Source: Naumovozyma dairenensis CBS 421 (lineage: Eukaryota; Ascomycota; Saccharomycetes; Saccharomycetales; Saccharomycetaceae). Taken from it: DNA of 64,000 nucleotides. The stretch covers positions 434,001 to 498,000 of the forward strand of contig NC_016485.2 in assembly GCF_000227115.2 (NCBI RefSeq), given 5' to 3'. Below, piece after piece: positions 31,410-40,518 of the stretch (position 1 is the stretch's first letter; every line of letters starts with the position of its first letter). Below the pieces are notes generated by a model. That model did not search any database. It was not told where the DNA came from and was given only the letters and a program-made list of their open reading frames with translations. The position numbers were made by a program, and so were the translations under genes.

Positions 31410-34400
31410 CTAATAGACTTCTAAGATATATCTTGATGATTCCTTTAATTCTTCAATAGCAGCATTCAAATCGACCTTAATACCCTTTTCTTTAGCATCA
31501 GCTTCTATAATATCTTGTAATGCCTTAGTGATATCAGGAACAGGCCAAGTTGGACCACATAAATAGAAAGACCCATTTTTATCAATCATAGCAGTTTTCA
31601 AATCACTCAAATTTTCTCTAATACGATCTTGGATATAAATCTTTTCTGGTTGATCTCTTGAAAAAGCGGCACCAATATGAGTAATAATACCAGCATCTTT
31701 ATAAGCTTCCCATAATTCACCAAACAAATATTCTTCTCTTCTATGTCTTGAACCCATGTATAAGTAAACTTCACCGATTTCCATACCATGTTGTTTTTGC
31801 CATAATTTTTCTTCGACAATAGCTTTGAATGGAGCCAAACCAGTACCTAACCCACTCATAATGACAGGTTGTAATGGGGATGGAGGTAATTTCATGACGG
31901 ATGGTTTAACACTAACGACCAATTCTTGACCCACTTTTAAATCTGAGATGAACTTAGAAGCTTGACCGAATCTTTTCCTACCTTGATTATCAACCCAATC
32001 GACCACAACTATTAATAAATGAATTTCAGTTGGATGAACTCTTTGAGATGAAGCTATGGAATATTCTCTTCTCTTTAATGGAGCAATTAATGTTGTTAAA
32101 TCAGATAATGATGGTTTACAACTTGGATATAACTTTAAGATATCGACGTAAGTGTAGAATTCTACATCTTGGTATCTTTTCAAATCAACTGCACCAGCTG
32201 GAGAAATTAATTCTTGTAATTTAGTCTTGTCTTCTTCATCTTCAGCGTAATCGATTAATGATTCGTAGAATCTCTTTGGTGGTTTACCAAATAGGTCCAA
32301 ATTTTCTTTGAATGCTTGGAATGACGTTCTTGCTTCTAAGATTTTATTATTATCTTTGTTTGGAACCATGATGATTTCGTTACCTGATAAGTTATAGAAT
32401 TGTAAGAATTCTTGAACATCTTGTGAATTGTTTTCAGCATGAATCCCTAATGCTTCACCAATGTCATATTTCAAATCTGGGGTGTTAGAGATATCGAAAT
32501 TAATTTCGAAAATATATCTATCATAATCTTCTGGAGTGACACGTTTGTTTGATTTAACTTTGACGATGAAATTCTTGATTGGTAAATCTGGTCTTAACAA
32601 ATGGTTAACACCGTAAGATTCTTTGAAGGATAAGATTTTTGAAATTTCAGTTGAGTTAGAAATGTTTGTTGTTGTTTCCTTTGGTAATGTTGAAGTATTT
32701 GGTACAAATGAAGTTTCATTAACAAAGGATGGTAAAATAATTTCTTCTTCTTGTTGTTCTTCTTCTTCCTGTTCAGTTTTTTCTTTTTCTTGTTCTTGTT
32801 CTTGTTCTTGTTCTTTCTTTTCATTTTCAATATCTAATTCTGTTTGTTTAACTAAATTAGACAATGAATCGTTTTCTATTTCGATAAGATCTTCAGCGAA
32901 GGCTTTTTCCAAAATTGATGGTAAATCATCTCTGTCAAATTCTGGATCATTGATAACAATTTTAGAGACGATATCTTGTGCACCAAGAATTTTGTAGAAA
33001 ACAGCTTGATTAACGATTGAGAAATTTTCTCCATCTGAATACTTAACAATGATCAATTTAATATTTTCAATTAATTGATTTAATAAATTTAATGATAAAT
33101 TCAAACCTTTAACGAAAGTATCGATTGAATCTTGAACAAATTCGAAATTTTCCTTAGTATTGATGATCAAAGTACCATTTTGTTTCAAAGTATTTAATAC
33201 ATTCAAATTTTTTAAGATGGAGACATCTTCTACGATTGAAATTTCAGCTGTATCGATGTTTGAAATAATGTTACCGTTACGGTTGTTGTTGTTGTTGTTA
33301 ATGGATAATTGAGCTTGGAAAGTACCAGCGTTTAAAATGTTATCGAATTTGGTTCTTAAATTGATTTCATTGTTATCTTCAGATAAAGAAATGGCTAATT
33401 TAGAGAATAAATCAATGTTTTCGGATTTGTCATTTGAGTAGTAGATAAATCCTTGAGAAGAGTTGGAAGCGGCAATAGATGTGGATGTAAATGATGAGAT
33501 AATCTTTGAAACAGCGTTTGGAGACCAAATGAAGTTAGAATCATATAAATATTCAGTGAAATTAATTGAATGACGATTAAAATAGAATAATGCAGCAGAA
33601 ATGTTTGATTTTATTAAGTTTGAATTATTAGCTTTTTGATTAATAAAGATTAAATTTTTGGTAGAATTTGGAATCAAAGCAATGAATTTTTCTAAATCAA
33701 ATGGTAATGGAATTCTAATTGAGATGATACCAACATCACCATTGGAGTTTTCTTCCATGAATGAATTAAATAATTGAGATTCTAAAGAACCGTATGTGAC
33801 AAAGACAGTTTTTGGATTTTCGAAATTACCAGAATAATGGAAATTATGTAATTTGGCACCAGTTAATTCATTAAATTTTTCCAAAACTTCGTTAAATGAA
33901 GGGTTTGGAGTTGACACCAATTTAGATAATTTCAAAGTAACATCTTGAACATTTATTGGAGAAGCAGAGCATGATGATGGAGTCTTTATGATAGTATTGG
34001 AATAATTAATGGAATCGAATAAATTCATAGTTTTCAAACCGAATTTAGATAAAACTACAGATAATGAGGTTAAATTGGAAACTTCATTGTTTGAAATAGG
34101 AGTTAAGACGTTATAATTTAGAGAAGAAGCAAAATTCAATGAAGTAGAATAGTCATTAATTATGGAACCAGATTCTTGATTATAATTCAAAGCACCTACA
34201 TTTAATAAGATGTTAGCTTTAGCAGAAGATAATGCGTCATAAAAGAACGGTAACCCATAACTTGGAGTAATGATAGTGGAAACGGTATGTGGGTTAGCAA
34301 TAACAGAATTTTGTTGGCTCTTGATGAAACCTAATGGACCTAGCCCTGCACCTGATCTAATATCGAATTCTTTGAAGAATTTATCATCAGTATTATTAGC

Positions 34401-34592
34401 GTTTTGTAACCATGATTTAATGTAAGAATGTAATAGTTCAGGATTTGAGAAAGAATTATAAGCAAAGATATTATTAACGTTCTCATAAATGGCAGAGTTA
34501 ATGATGGATAGTGGAGTAGAATAAGCAGGTAATTCTTTTGAGCTCTTAGGTGACCCGAAAGGGTTTGTAGCAAGGGCTGTAGCAGCAGACAT
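31410..34592 (-). CDS. MET10: Met10, sulfite reductase alpha (flavoprotein) subunit
   Basis: The 1060-residue protein (S. cerevisiae 1035) has N-terminal pyruvate-ferredoxin-oxidoreductase-like sequence and a C-terminal ferredoxin-NADP reductase module. That module includes the FAD motif RREYSIASS (about 842), a glycine-rich NADPH segment SGLGTGLAPFKAIVEE (about 910), YLYMGSRHRREEYLF and a final aromatic residue. Met10 passes electrons from NADPH via FAD to the Met5 haemoprotein, which reduces sulfite to sulfide in methionine and cysteine synthesis. A Glu/Gln/Lys repeat (about residues 590-620) separates the halves. It converges with SMC2 (197 bp between stops). The S. cerevisiae gene is YFR030W. 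Two Cbf1 boxes lie upstream. Confidence 0.95.
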   Translation of the reverse strand: MSAATALATNPFGSPKSSKELPAYSTPLSIINSAIYENVNNIFAYNSFSNPELLHSYIKSWLQNANNTDDKFFKEFDIRSGAGLGPLGFIKSQQNSVIANPHTVSTIITPSYGLPFFYDALSSAKANILLNVGALNYNQESGSIINDYSTSLNFASSLNYNVLTPISNNEVSNLTSLSVVLSKFGLKTMNLFDSINYSNTIIKTPSSCSASPINVQDVTLKLSKLVSTPNPSFNEVLEKFNELTGAKLHNFHYSGNFENPKTVFVTYGSLESQLFNSFMEENSNGDVGIISIRIPLPFDLEKFIALIPNSTKNLIFINQKANNSNLIKSNISAALFYFNRHSINFTEYLYDSNFIWSPNAVSKIISSFTSTSIAASNSSQGFIYYSNDKSENIDLFSKLAISLSEDNNEINLRTKFDNILNAGTFQAQLSINNNNNNRNGNIISNIDTAEISIVEDVSILKNLNVLNTLKQNGTLIINTKENFEFVQDSIDTFVKGLNLSLNLLNQLIENIKLIIVKYSDGENFSIVNQAVFYKILGAQDIVSKIVINDPEFDRDDLPSILEKAFAEDLIEIENDSLSNLVKQTELDIENEKKEQEQEQEQEKEKTEQEEEEQQEEEIILPSFVNETSFVPNTSTLPKETTTNISNSTEISKILSFKESYGVNHLLRPDLPIKNFIVKVKSNKRVTPEDYDRYIFEINFDISNTPDLKYDIGEALGIHAENNSQDVQEFLQFYNLSGNEIIMVPNKDNNKILEARTSFQAFKENLDLFGKPPKRFYESLIDYAEDEEDKTKLQELISPAGAVDLKRYQDVEFYTYVDILKLYPSCKPSLSDLTTLIAPLKRREYSIASSQRVHPTEIHLLIVVVDWVDNQGRKRFGQASKFISDLKVGQELVVSVKPSVMKLPPSPLQPVIMSGLGTGLAPFKAIVEEKLWQKQHGMEIGEVYLYMGSRHRREEYLFGELWEAYKDAGIITHIGAAFSRDQPEKIYIQDRIRENLSDLKTAMIDKNGSFYLCGPTWPVPDITKALQDIIEADAKEKGIKVDLNAAIEELKESSRYILEVY

Positions 34593-34955
34593 TGTATTTT
34601 CTGTGAACTATATCTACTTAATGTATGGTTTTCTGTCCTTACATGGAATGAAGCAACCAAGCAAACGACTAGTGTTCAAGTACAAGTATAAAATACAAGT
34701 AGAAGTCCTAGATCCTTATATATATATATATATATTCTTTGTCCCATTTTTTAAGAGAGAGAGACTTTAGTTTCTCGATGACTCTCTCTGTTTGTTCTAT
34801 TTTACATACAAATCCTTTACATTTTGCCTTATTGTATTCCATATTTTTTACACAGTTCCAAGTTTCCCACTTTGAAAAACGAAATGCAATTGCGCATGTT
34901 TTGTTTCTTTTTTATTTTGTCTACGCACAAATAAAATTAAAATTAAAGCCGCTAA

Positions 34956-35009
34956 GCCACAATTGATTAAAGGCACGTGACATTCTTCTTAGGTGAACTG
35001 TGTCACGTG
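34956..35009 (-). promoter_or_regulatory. MET10 promoter: two Cbf1 boxes and a Met31/32-like core
   Basis: CACGTG occurs at 34974-34979 (GCACGTGA, that is TCACGTG on the minus strand) and 35004-35009 (GTCACGTG). GCCACA at 34956-34961 is the reverse complement of the TGTGGC core used by Met31/Met32. This is the expected arrangement for a sulfur-assimilation gene activated by Cbf1-Met4-Met28. Confidence 0.75.
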
Positions 35010-36954
35010 CAATATGTAGAAACGGAGTTGATTAATCTGCGCGTTCTGCTCTGTTTCTAATATGTTTCCAGAATAGTAAATTGAAATAGTCGCTAGTTTA
35101 CAAACTAGAACTCCGTCAACGTTTTGAAAATGAAATCGCGGAATGCACTTCTCGGCGGCAACCTGAATTATTCAAAATAGGAAAACCAAAACAAAACAGA
35201 ATCGCCAAAAGAAAATGTGCTGATTTAGCACTAGAGCCACGGGGGTCTATTTGTTCATTTACCTGAGAGTTATCAGAGTGATCTTGGGTCTTGTTGTTGT
35301 TGTTCATAATGTAGTTGTTGATGTTGATGTTGTGTATTGATTACGTAATGGTTATTTAATAGTGTATATGATTTATTCACTATATCTATTAGTTATTCGT
35401 TGTGTACTGTTCTTCAGTTTCTATATATTCAAGGAGAGTCTTTCTATTTTTTATCTAATTACACTGTCATCTTATATATTCCACACCGCGGTTCAAAGGG
35501 TTGATCCTGACTACATATATTCACATACATAGTTGTGATATTTTGGATATATATATAGTATCTTATATGTAGATTATTATAAAACTATAAAAAAATATGT
35601 CTCTCGTTTCGATAGAAAGTATTGCAATTAGAACACTCTCTTGTATTTTATGCCGAAGGTAACACTAACTGAGTAACGTGATGAAAAAAATCCAGATTGT
35701 AATTGGCCTTAACTAATCTTTGTATTGAACTAGCTGACCAATGTAGAGCAGATCGCTAAACCTCTTAATGAGTTCCCAAATAAATGTTGTCCACGAAGAG
35801 GGGGCTGAACAATTGATATTTTTTAACCTTGTAAGGAAGATATAGCCTTCTACGTGGATATAAGTAATGATGTGTCAAGATTTTCAGTTATAAATTTTAG
35901 CAATAAGTTCGTATATTTATGTATTAGAGTGATATGTCGTTTTATAGAAGTCACAGCCGCAAGAGTAGATTATTATAGGTATTTTCTTGACCATCTTAAC
36001 GTAAACTAATTTTGAAAAAAGATTTCTTGCCGGGTTTTACCCCAAAAATATGGAAATATGAACCTCTTTGCATGGGTTTTGCCCAACCAGGCCTATTGGT
36101 CGCCAAAAAATACTCTATAAATTTTTATAGAGTTTATTTATTTTGAATTTATTATTATTAAACGTACGTTACATAACCTTTTTTAATGCTAGCGTTCAAA
36201 ATTGTAGAATATACTGCGACACAGTGTAGATACAGTGGACTGGATTGAATTGCCTACGTACAGTAACCTAAAAAATCTGGCGCAATCTTCTCAAATTTGA
36301 AATGGCACTTTTAGGAGAAATTAATACAAATTCCCGTTCTGATGGGACTAGAGATCCTAATGACTTCATAATATCAGTTCGAAACAACTCTGTATTAACA
36401 GCCAAAAGAATAACAGCAAATTCTTTTTCTAAGATTTTGACTACAACATATAAAACGGAACCATTGATCTCACTCTTCAATTATTTACATTATATATATT
36501 ATTATCTATCTTGAAGCTTTTACTGTTGATGAGCCAAGTTTTATAGCATGAATTCAATCTTTTTAAATTTTTCTTAAGCGTAATATTTGCCCTATATTGG
36601 GTGAAAAATTTATTTTTTTTACAGTTGGGTGTTGACCGTTAATTTTCTTTATTTATGACCTTTACCCCGATTCTAGTGCGTAACAACGCTAATGGTAAGC
36701 TATCCGCAATCCAAAAGGTTAAAAATACTTACAAAAATTACTTACTTACGTACGTACAAGCTTATTACGATTGCTTACAAAGGCTTCGAAACTTCATCTG
36801 TAGTTTTTGCTTGCCTATACTCTCGAATATTCTCTATAATAAGGAACAGTGTGTCGACTGGACTAGAAGAGAGTGCCCTATATTGACCCAAGCTCAATCT
36901 ACTAAATAAACAATTTTGTAAGAATCACTGCTAGAGCAACGGGGATCGGTCGAA
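35010..36954. other. Gene-poor breakpoint DNA, left part
   Basis: About 1.9 kb without a convincing gene. Frames of 63-84 codons (for example 35116-35307 minus, beginning MNNNNK, and 36268-36514 on both strands) have no recognised content. Minor items: a URS1-like TCGGCGGCA at 35152-35160; the repeated motif GGGTTTTACCCC / GGGTTTTGCCC (36032 and 36074); and a palindrome at 36112-36133. PTR3, next to MET10 in S. cerevisiae, is absent. Confidence 0.5.
36112..36133. repeat. Perfect 22-nt palindrome
   Basis: ACTCTATAAA, TT, then the exact reverse complement TTTATAGAGT. Non-coding, in the breakpoint region. Confidence 0.85.
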
Positions 36955-37569
36955 TTACTTGAAGACAGTAGCATAATAGCCACCAACTGTCCGCCCACAT
37001 GTAGCTAATGCTGCCTCTGTTGAATTGCGGGGGTCTTTCATTCTGTCAAATCTCTTGAACTCTGGTAGATCTACATTTCCATCCAATACATCGCCTAACG
37101 TACCCAATCTTGTCAATTCTGATGGAAATTCTGCGTAGAAGAAATTCTCCATTGCGATCTCATAACCGTACCGAAGATAACACCTAGAAGTAACTTTAAC
37201 TACACATGTCATATTTACTATGGTCCGATTATGAAAGACCACCAAGTCATTTACTTCAGAAGTAGCTATAATCGTTGTGTTAGAAACCCCTAGCAGTTGC
37301 ATACACCTCAAAACATTGTAGGTATCAGTTTTCGTGGTCCCATCTCTAGGTAGTGGCCCAGAAGCAGCTATGGCATCAGCTTGGCCAACTTTAAATAATA
37401 GTACTAAAGCAGTAAAAAAATTGAGGCTAATAGCATATATGAATGTTGTATCTAATCTTTGTTTTAAAAATAAATCATAATTGAAAAAAGGTAAACATTT
37501 TAATGCTATCTTATTAAGAAAGCAAACACATGTTTTTTCCTTCCTTTTTATATCAACACTATTACTCAT
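36955..37569 (-). CDS. Orphan predicted secreted or type II membrane protein
   Basis: I do not recognise this 204-residue protein. It has a basic N-terminal segment, then one strong hydrophobic stretch (about residues 41-60, FIYAISLNFFTALVLL), followed by small residues (ADAIAASG) that could be a signal-peptidase site. The remaining 140 residues look lumenal or extracellular: four cysteines (C89, C122, C130, C191) that could form two disulfides, and four N-glycosylation sequons (N97, N114, N119, N182). It stands alone in the breakpoint region between MET10 and EST1, with degenerate transposon sequence about 1 kb downstream in plus coordinates. It could be a lineage-specific cell-surface or secreted protein; a killer-type toxin is conceivable but nothing diagnostic is seen. 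Confidence 0.55.
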   Translation of the reverse strand: MSNSVDIKRKEKTCVCFLNKIALKCLPFFNYDLFLKQRLDTTFIYAISLNFFTALVLLFKVGQADAIAASGPLPRDGTTKTDTYNVLRCMQLLGVSNTTIIATSEVNDLVVFHNRTIVNMTCVVKVTSRCYLRYGYEIAMENFFYAEFPSELTRLGTLGDVLDGNVDLPEFKRFDRMKDPRNSTEAALATCGRTVGGYYATVFK

Positions 37570-38500
37570 TGGGGCTCATGTCACCCCTTCGCCTTTACCT
37601 TTTGGTGTGCCATGGCCCCTGCAACGGTAGATGTTTGAAAAGCAACCATCCCTTAACAGCAATTTCCCTTTTGGGACCCTGTTCAGTGGTATATTTTGGT
37701 ACACATATTTACTCTTCAAGAAAACATCACGTGCTAAAAAAGATTTCGTACGGGGTTTTGTCAGAGAGAGGTAAAATGTAAACAAAAAAGTTGATCATAA
37801 ATAGTAGAGTGTATCCACTATAGACCGCAGGGTTCTCGGGTTCTAGAAATTCCCACTGTTAGGGCGCAGGATTTGGCCGGAAAAAAACTAGAAAAAGTAT
37901 TTTGATTGAAAAATGGGACATTTTCGCTCGATTTTCGGTAGATAGAAGAAAATTTAACAGTAGTGAATTAAAGGGTATTAAATAGTACCCAGGTGTAACA
38001 CATGTTGGACCAGTTTTTGGACGATTCAGAACCAATGTTGCATCAGCGGGAAAAAAATTGAAGAGTTGAAGAAGCTCAAGTTTACGGTAAAGTTCTTGGT
38101 TTACCAGCGGCTGTTAAATGTTACAGGAGCAAAAAACAATATGTTTTTCAGACCTTATTTTTAGGTTAGCACTACAAATAATTTACATAGTTATTTAATT
38201 TTCGAAGTTTATACCGATTACATTCGAAAGTTTACATTACAAAGTAGGTGGGTTCTTTTGACAAGGGTCTTCATCAACGAGGCCAAAAAGAACAGTATAT
38301 TTGGATCTGCAGGAGAAGGAAGGGGCGATTGATTACTGGACAATGAAGTAGGAGGAACGGTATCCGGTATCTTAGGGATAAATGTTATCGTATGCATCCA
38401 GTAAATTATTATTAAGGATTCATCTAGCTCAGGGATGACTGTTCCTGAATTCCAGGTTACTGAGTTTTCCAGAACACTTTTCGCAATTTTCCTGGACCTA
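37570..38500. other. Breakpoint DNA, middle part
   Basis: 930 bp with no intact gene. Short frames such as one beginning MLDQFLDDSEPMLHQ (from 38003) end within 25 codons. They may be eroded coding sequence, but I cannot assign them. Confidence 0.4.
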
Positions 38501-38504
38501 ACTG

Positions 38505-39290
38505 TTCCCTTAGCTTTGCTCAGTACGTACCTTCATTTTTTTCGCGGTTTTTTGGTATAGCTCGTGGTTCACATCTCTCGAAATTTCGTTAAGTTGGTAT
38601 TTTCTTGCCTTTTTCTTTGCCTTTTCGTCATAGTTTGAAGTCCTTTGAGATTCATACTTCAGAGAGGAATATTTGGTATGCAAAGTCAGCATTTTCACTG
38701 CACCTACACAGAACAGATCATATATCACTTTTTTTATGTTAGGGTCAGTGATCTCTGTAAAACTAAATGAAAGCCTTTCATAGTCTTCTTCAGCAGGCTT
38801 TTGCTTTTCGAAGACGCTATTACATACTTCTTCAATCTCGATATTAGAGGTTGATTGTTAACCAAGGATGAACTTTGCGGTTCATTGGATGGTAGTTCAA
38901 GATCCTTCAATTCTTGAGAGTTGGGAGGTGAGTCGGATAATTCAGGTAGGTTGAAGGTAAATCTTATATCATCTTCATTACCAAAGCCCCCTTCGTCCTC
39001 ATCCACTATGATGCTGCTATCCAAACAGGAAGGCCTTGTCTCCTTCTGTTGTTTGGGTGTTGTACGGAATCTATCATCGTATGGTTTTTTCATTAGCATC
39101 CAATAAACGCTTCACCTGGATTTCAATTTTATCCTCTGGTATATTCCCTCCGATTAATATCCTTTCAAATGCCTTTTTCATTCTCCAAAAAATCCTCTAA
39201 GACCACTAATAAAATCATATTAGTAAGGATTCTTCCCACTGGCATTTCGGGAGAACCTAGAGTGATTTTATCAATGGTGAGAACTTTTTA
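38505..39290 (-). pseudogene. Frameshifted coding relic, unidentified, likely mobile-element derived
   Basis: On the minus strand a coding-like sequence can be followed across at least three frame changes: IDKITLGSPEMPVGRILTNM (about 39270) into LEDFLENEK, then AFERILIGGNIPEDKIEIQV (about 39175-39115), then YDDRFRTTPKQQKETRPS with an acidic stretch (39085-38860), then IEIEEVCNSVFEKQKP and YDLFCVGAVKMLTLHTKYSS down to about 38510. Neighbouring frames supply sensible protein after each break, the pattern of a decayed gene. The AFERILIGGNIP segment recurs in inverted orientation at 39686-39735, next to the transposase fragment, so the family is multi-copy. I cannot name the protein. Confidence 0.5.
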
Positions 39291-39301
39291 CTGTACGTAC
39301 T

Positions 39302-39750
39302 TACAAAACGTTTTCCATTTACAAACCCAAAAAGACGGTTGAAGATTCAGGTCCATCTGTTGAGCCTCAACCTAGATTTTTAAAGTTGGATGGTCATTTT
39401 TCCCATTCAAGCGATGAAATTTAAGACTTTACTTCAAAAAATAGTATTGAACTATTTTTTATTCCTAGTCATTCAGCTGGGTTGTTCCAACGACTTGATG
39501 TCCGATTTTTTCATGTGTATAAACCTTAATTGACTAGCCTGAATAAAGGATTTTTTAAAATCAAAAAGCTTTAGCAGCGGACTCGAACATTACACCCAAC
39601 AAAAGTATTTCGATGTCGACAAGGAATCAATTAGAAGCTATTTTTTTTTACATGAGCAATATAAACGAAGAGATATTTTAGTGAAAAAAAGCATTTGAGA
39701 GGATATTAATTGGAGGGAATATACCAGATGATGAAATTTAAATCCGGATA
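39302..39750 (+). pseudogene. Degenerate pogo/Fot1-like DDE transposase fragment
   Basis: In one plus frame (39371-39529, one internal stop at 39422) the sequence reads RFLKLDGHFSHSSDEI, stop, DFTSKNSIELFF, then IPSHSAGLFQRLDVRFF, then VYKP, stop. This follows the DDE_1 endonuclease pattern of pogo/Tigger/Fot1 elements (Tc1-mariner superfamily), L-L-D-G-H-x-S-H ... P-x-H-x-x-x-L-Q-P-L-D-V. The two candidate catalytic Asp are separated by 35 residues. Further downstream, KKSI / AFERILIGGNIPDD (39680-39735) matches the opposite-strand relic. Stops and frame shifts show it is dead. No terminal inverted repeats or TA target duplication were established. Confidence 0.6.
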
Positions 39751-40518
39751 CAATTTTGCTGAAAAACGTACTATGAAAAAAGTATACTTATGTAAAATAT
39801 GTATGGAAGAAAAATTCTTCGTTAATATAGTTATAGGACTTAACAGACACATCACACAATTTAGCATATTAAATTCCAACACTTTCCAACAGAATTATTT
39901 TGTGCCCGTTTTTTTGTTTATATTTCAAACTTAAATATTAAAAAGATTTGGTTTCTATTTTCTCCTGAAAAAGAAATACTAAACAACAAAAACTAAACAA
40001 AACCTCAGCGCTAACCCATATAAGTATTGCGGACAATTATACACTAAGATGAAACAGAATAAGAAGAAGAGATGTTAGATTATAAGAAAATTGTATATAA
40101 TGAAAGAATAAAATCCAAAGAACGATTGGAGAAGTTCTAGTGTATATCTTATATTAGAGTTAATTTTTTTAGTATTTTTCAGATAGGGTGTGTAGAAAAA
40201 ACATCCCATTATCAATCGACTATATCAATTTAGAATTATTCACAACTCAAACATGGTTATTCAATCCCAAGTCAGAATATCTTCTTTCGAACATGGCAGC
40301 GCCAGCTTAGATCTCTTCATCATGGAAGCTGGAAATACTGCCCAGCTATTACCAATAACATTGACAATACCGTTTTACAGGATCAGGAAAATATTACTTT
40401 CCTTTGCTCTTCTATTTTTTAGATAGATCCATCTAATATTATAAGTATAGTCTAGACACATACTATGGAGTTAAGATATAAAGGAACTTATTGAGCAGAG
40501 TTACATAATATTAATTAA
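39751..40518. other. Breakpoint DNA, right part, up to EST1 3' end
   Basis: No supported gene. A 57-codon frame at 40253-40426 begins MVIQSQVRISSFEHG but has no recognised content or promoter. AT-rich with long A and T runs. Confidence 0.4.

Noticed and set aside
34974..35009. CACGTG boxes as centromere CDEI
   Set aside because: No CDEIII-like TTCCGAA motif or AT-rich CDEII at the right spacing; the sites fit MET10 regulation by Cbf1.
35489..35515. GCGGTTCAAAGGGTTGATCC as a tRNA T arm
   Set aside because: Only a partial B-box resemblance; no acceptor, D or anticodon arm around it.
40253..40426. 57-codon frame near the EST1 3' end
   Set aside because: Too short and unlike anything known to me; no promoter signal.
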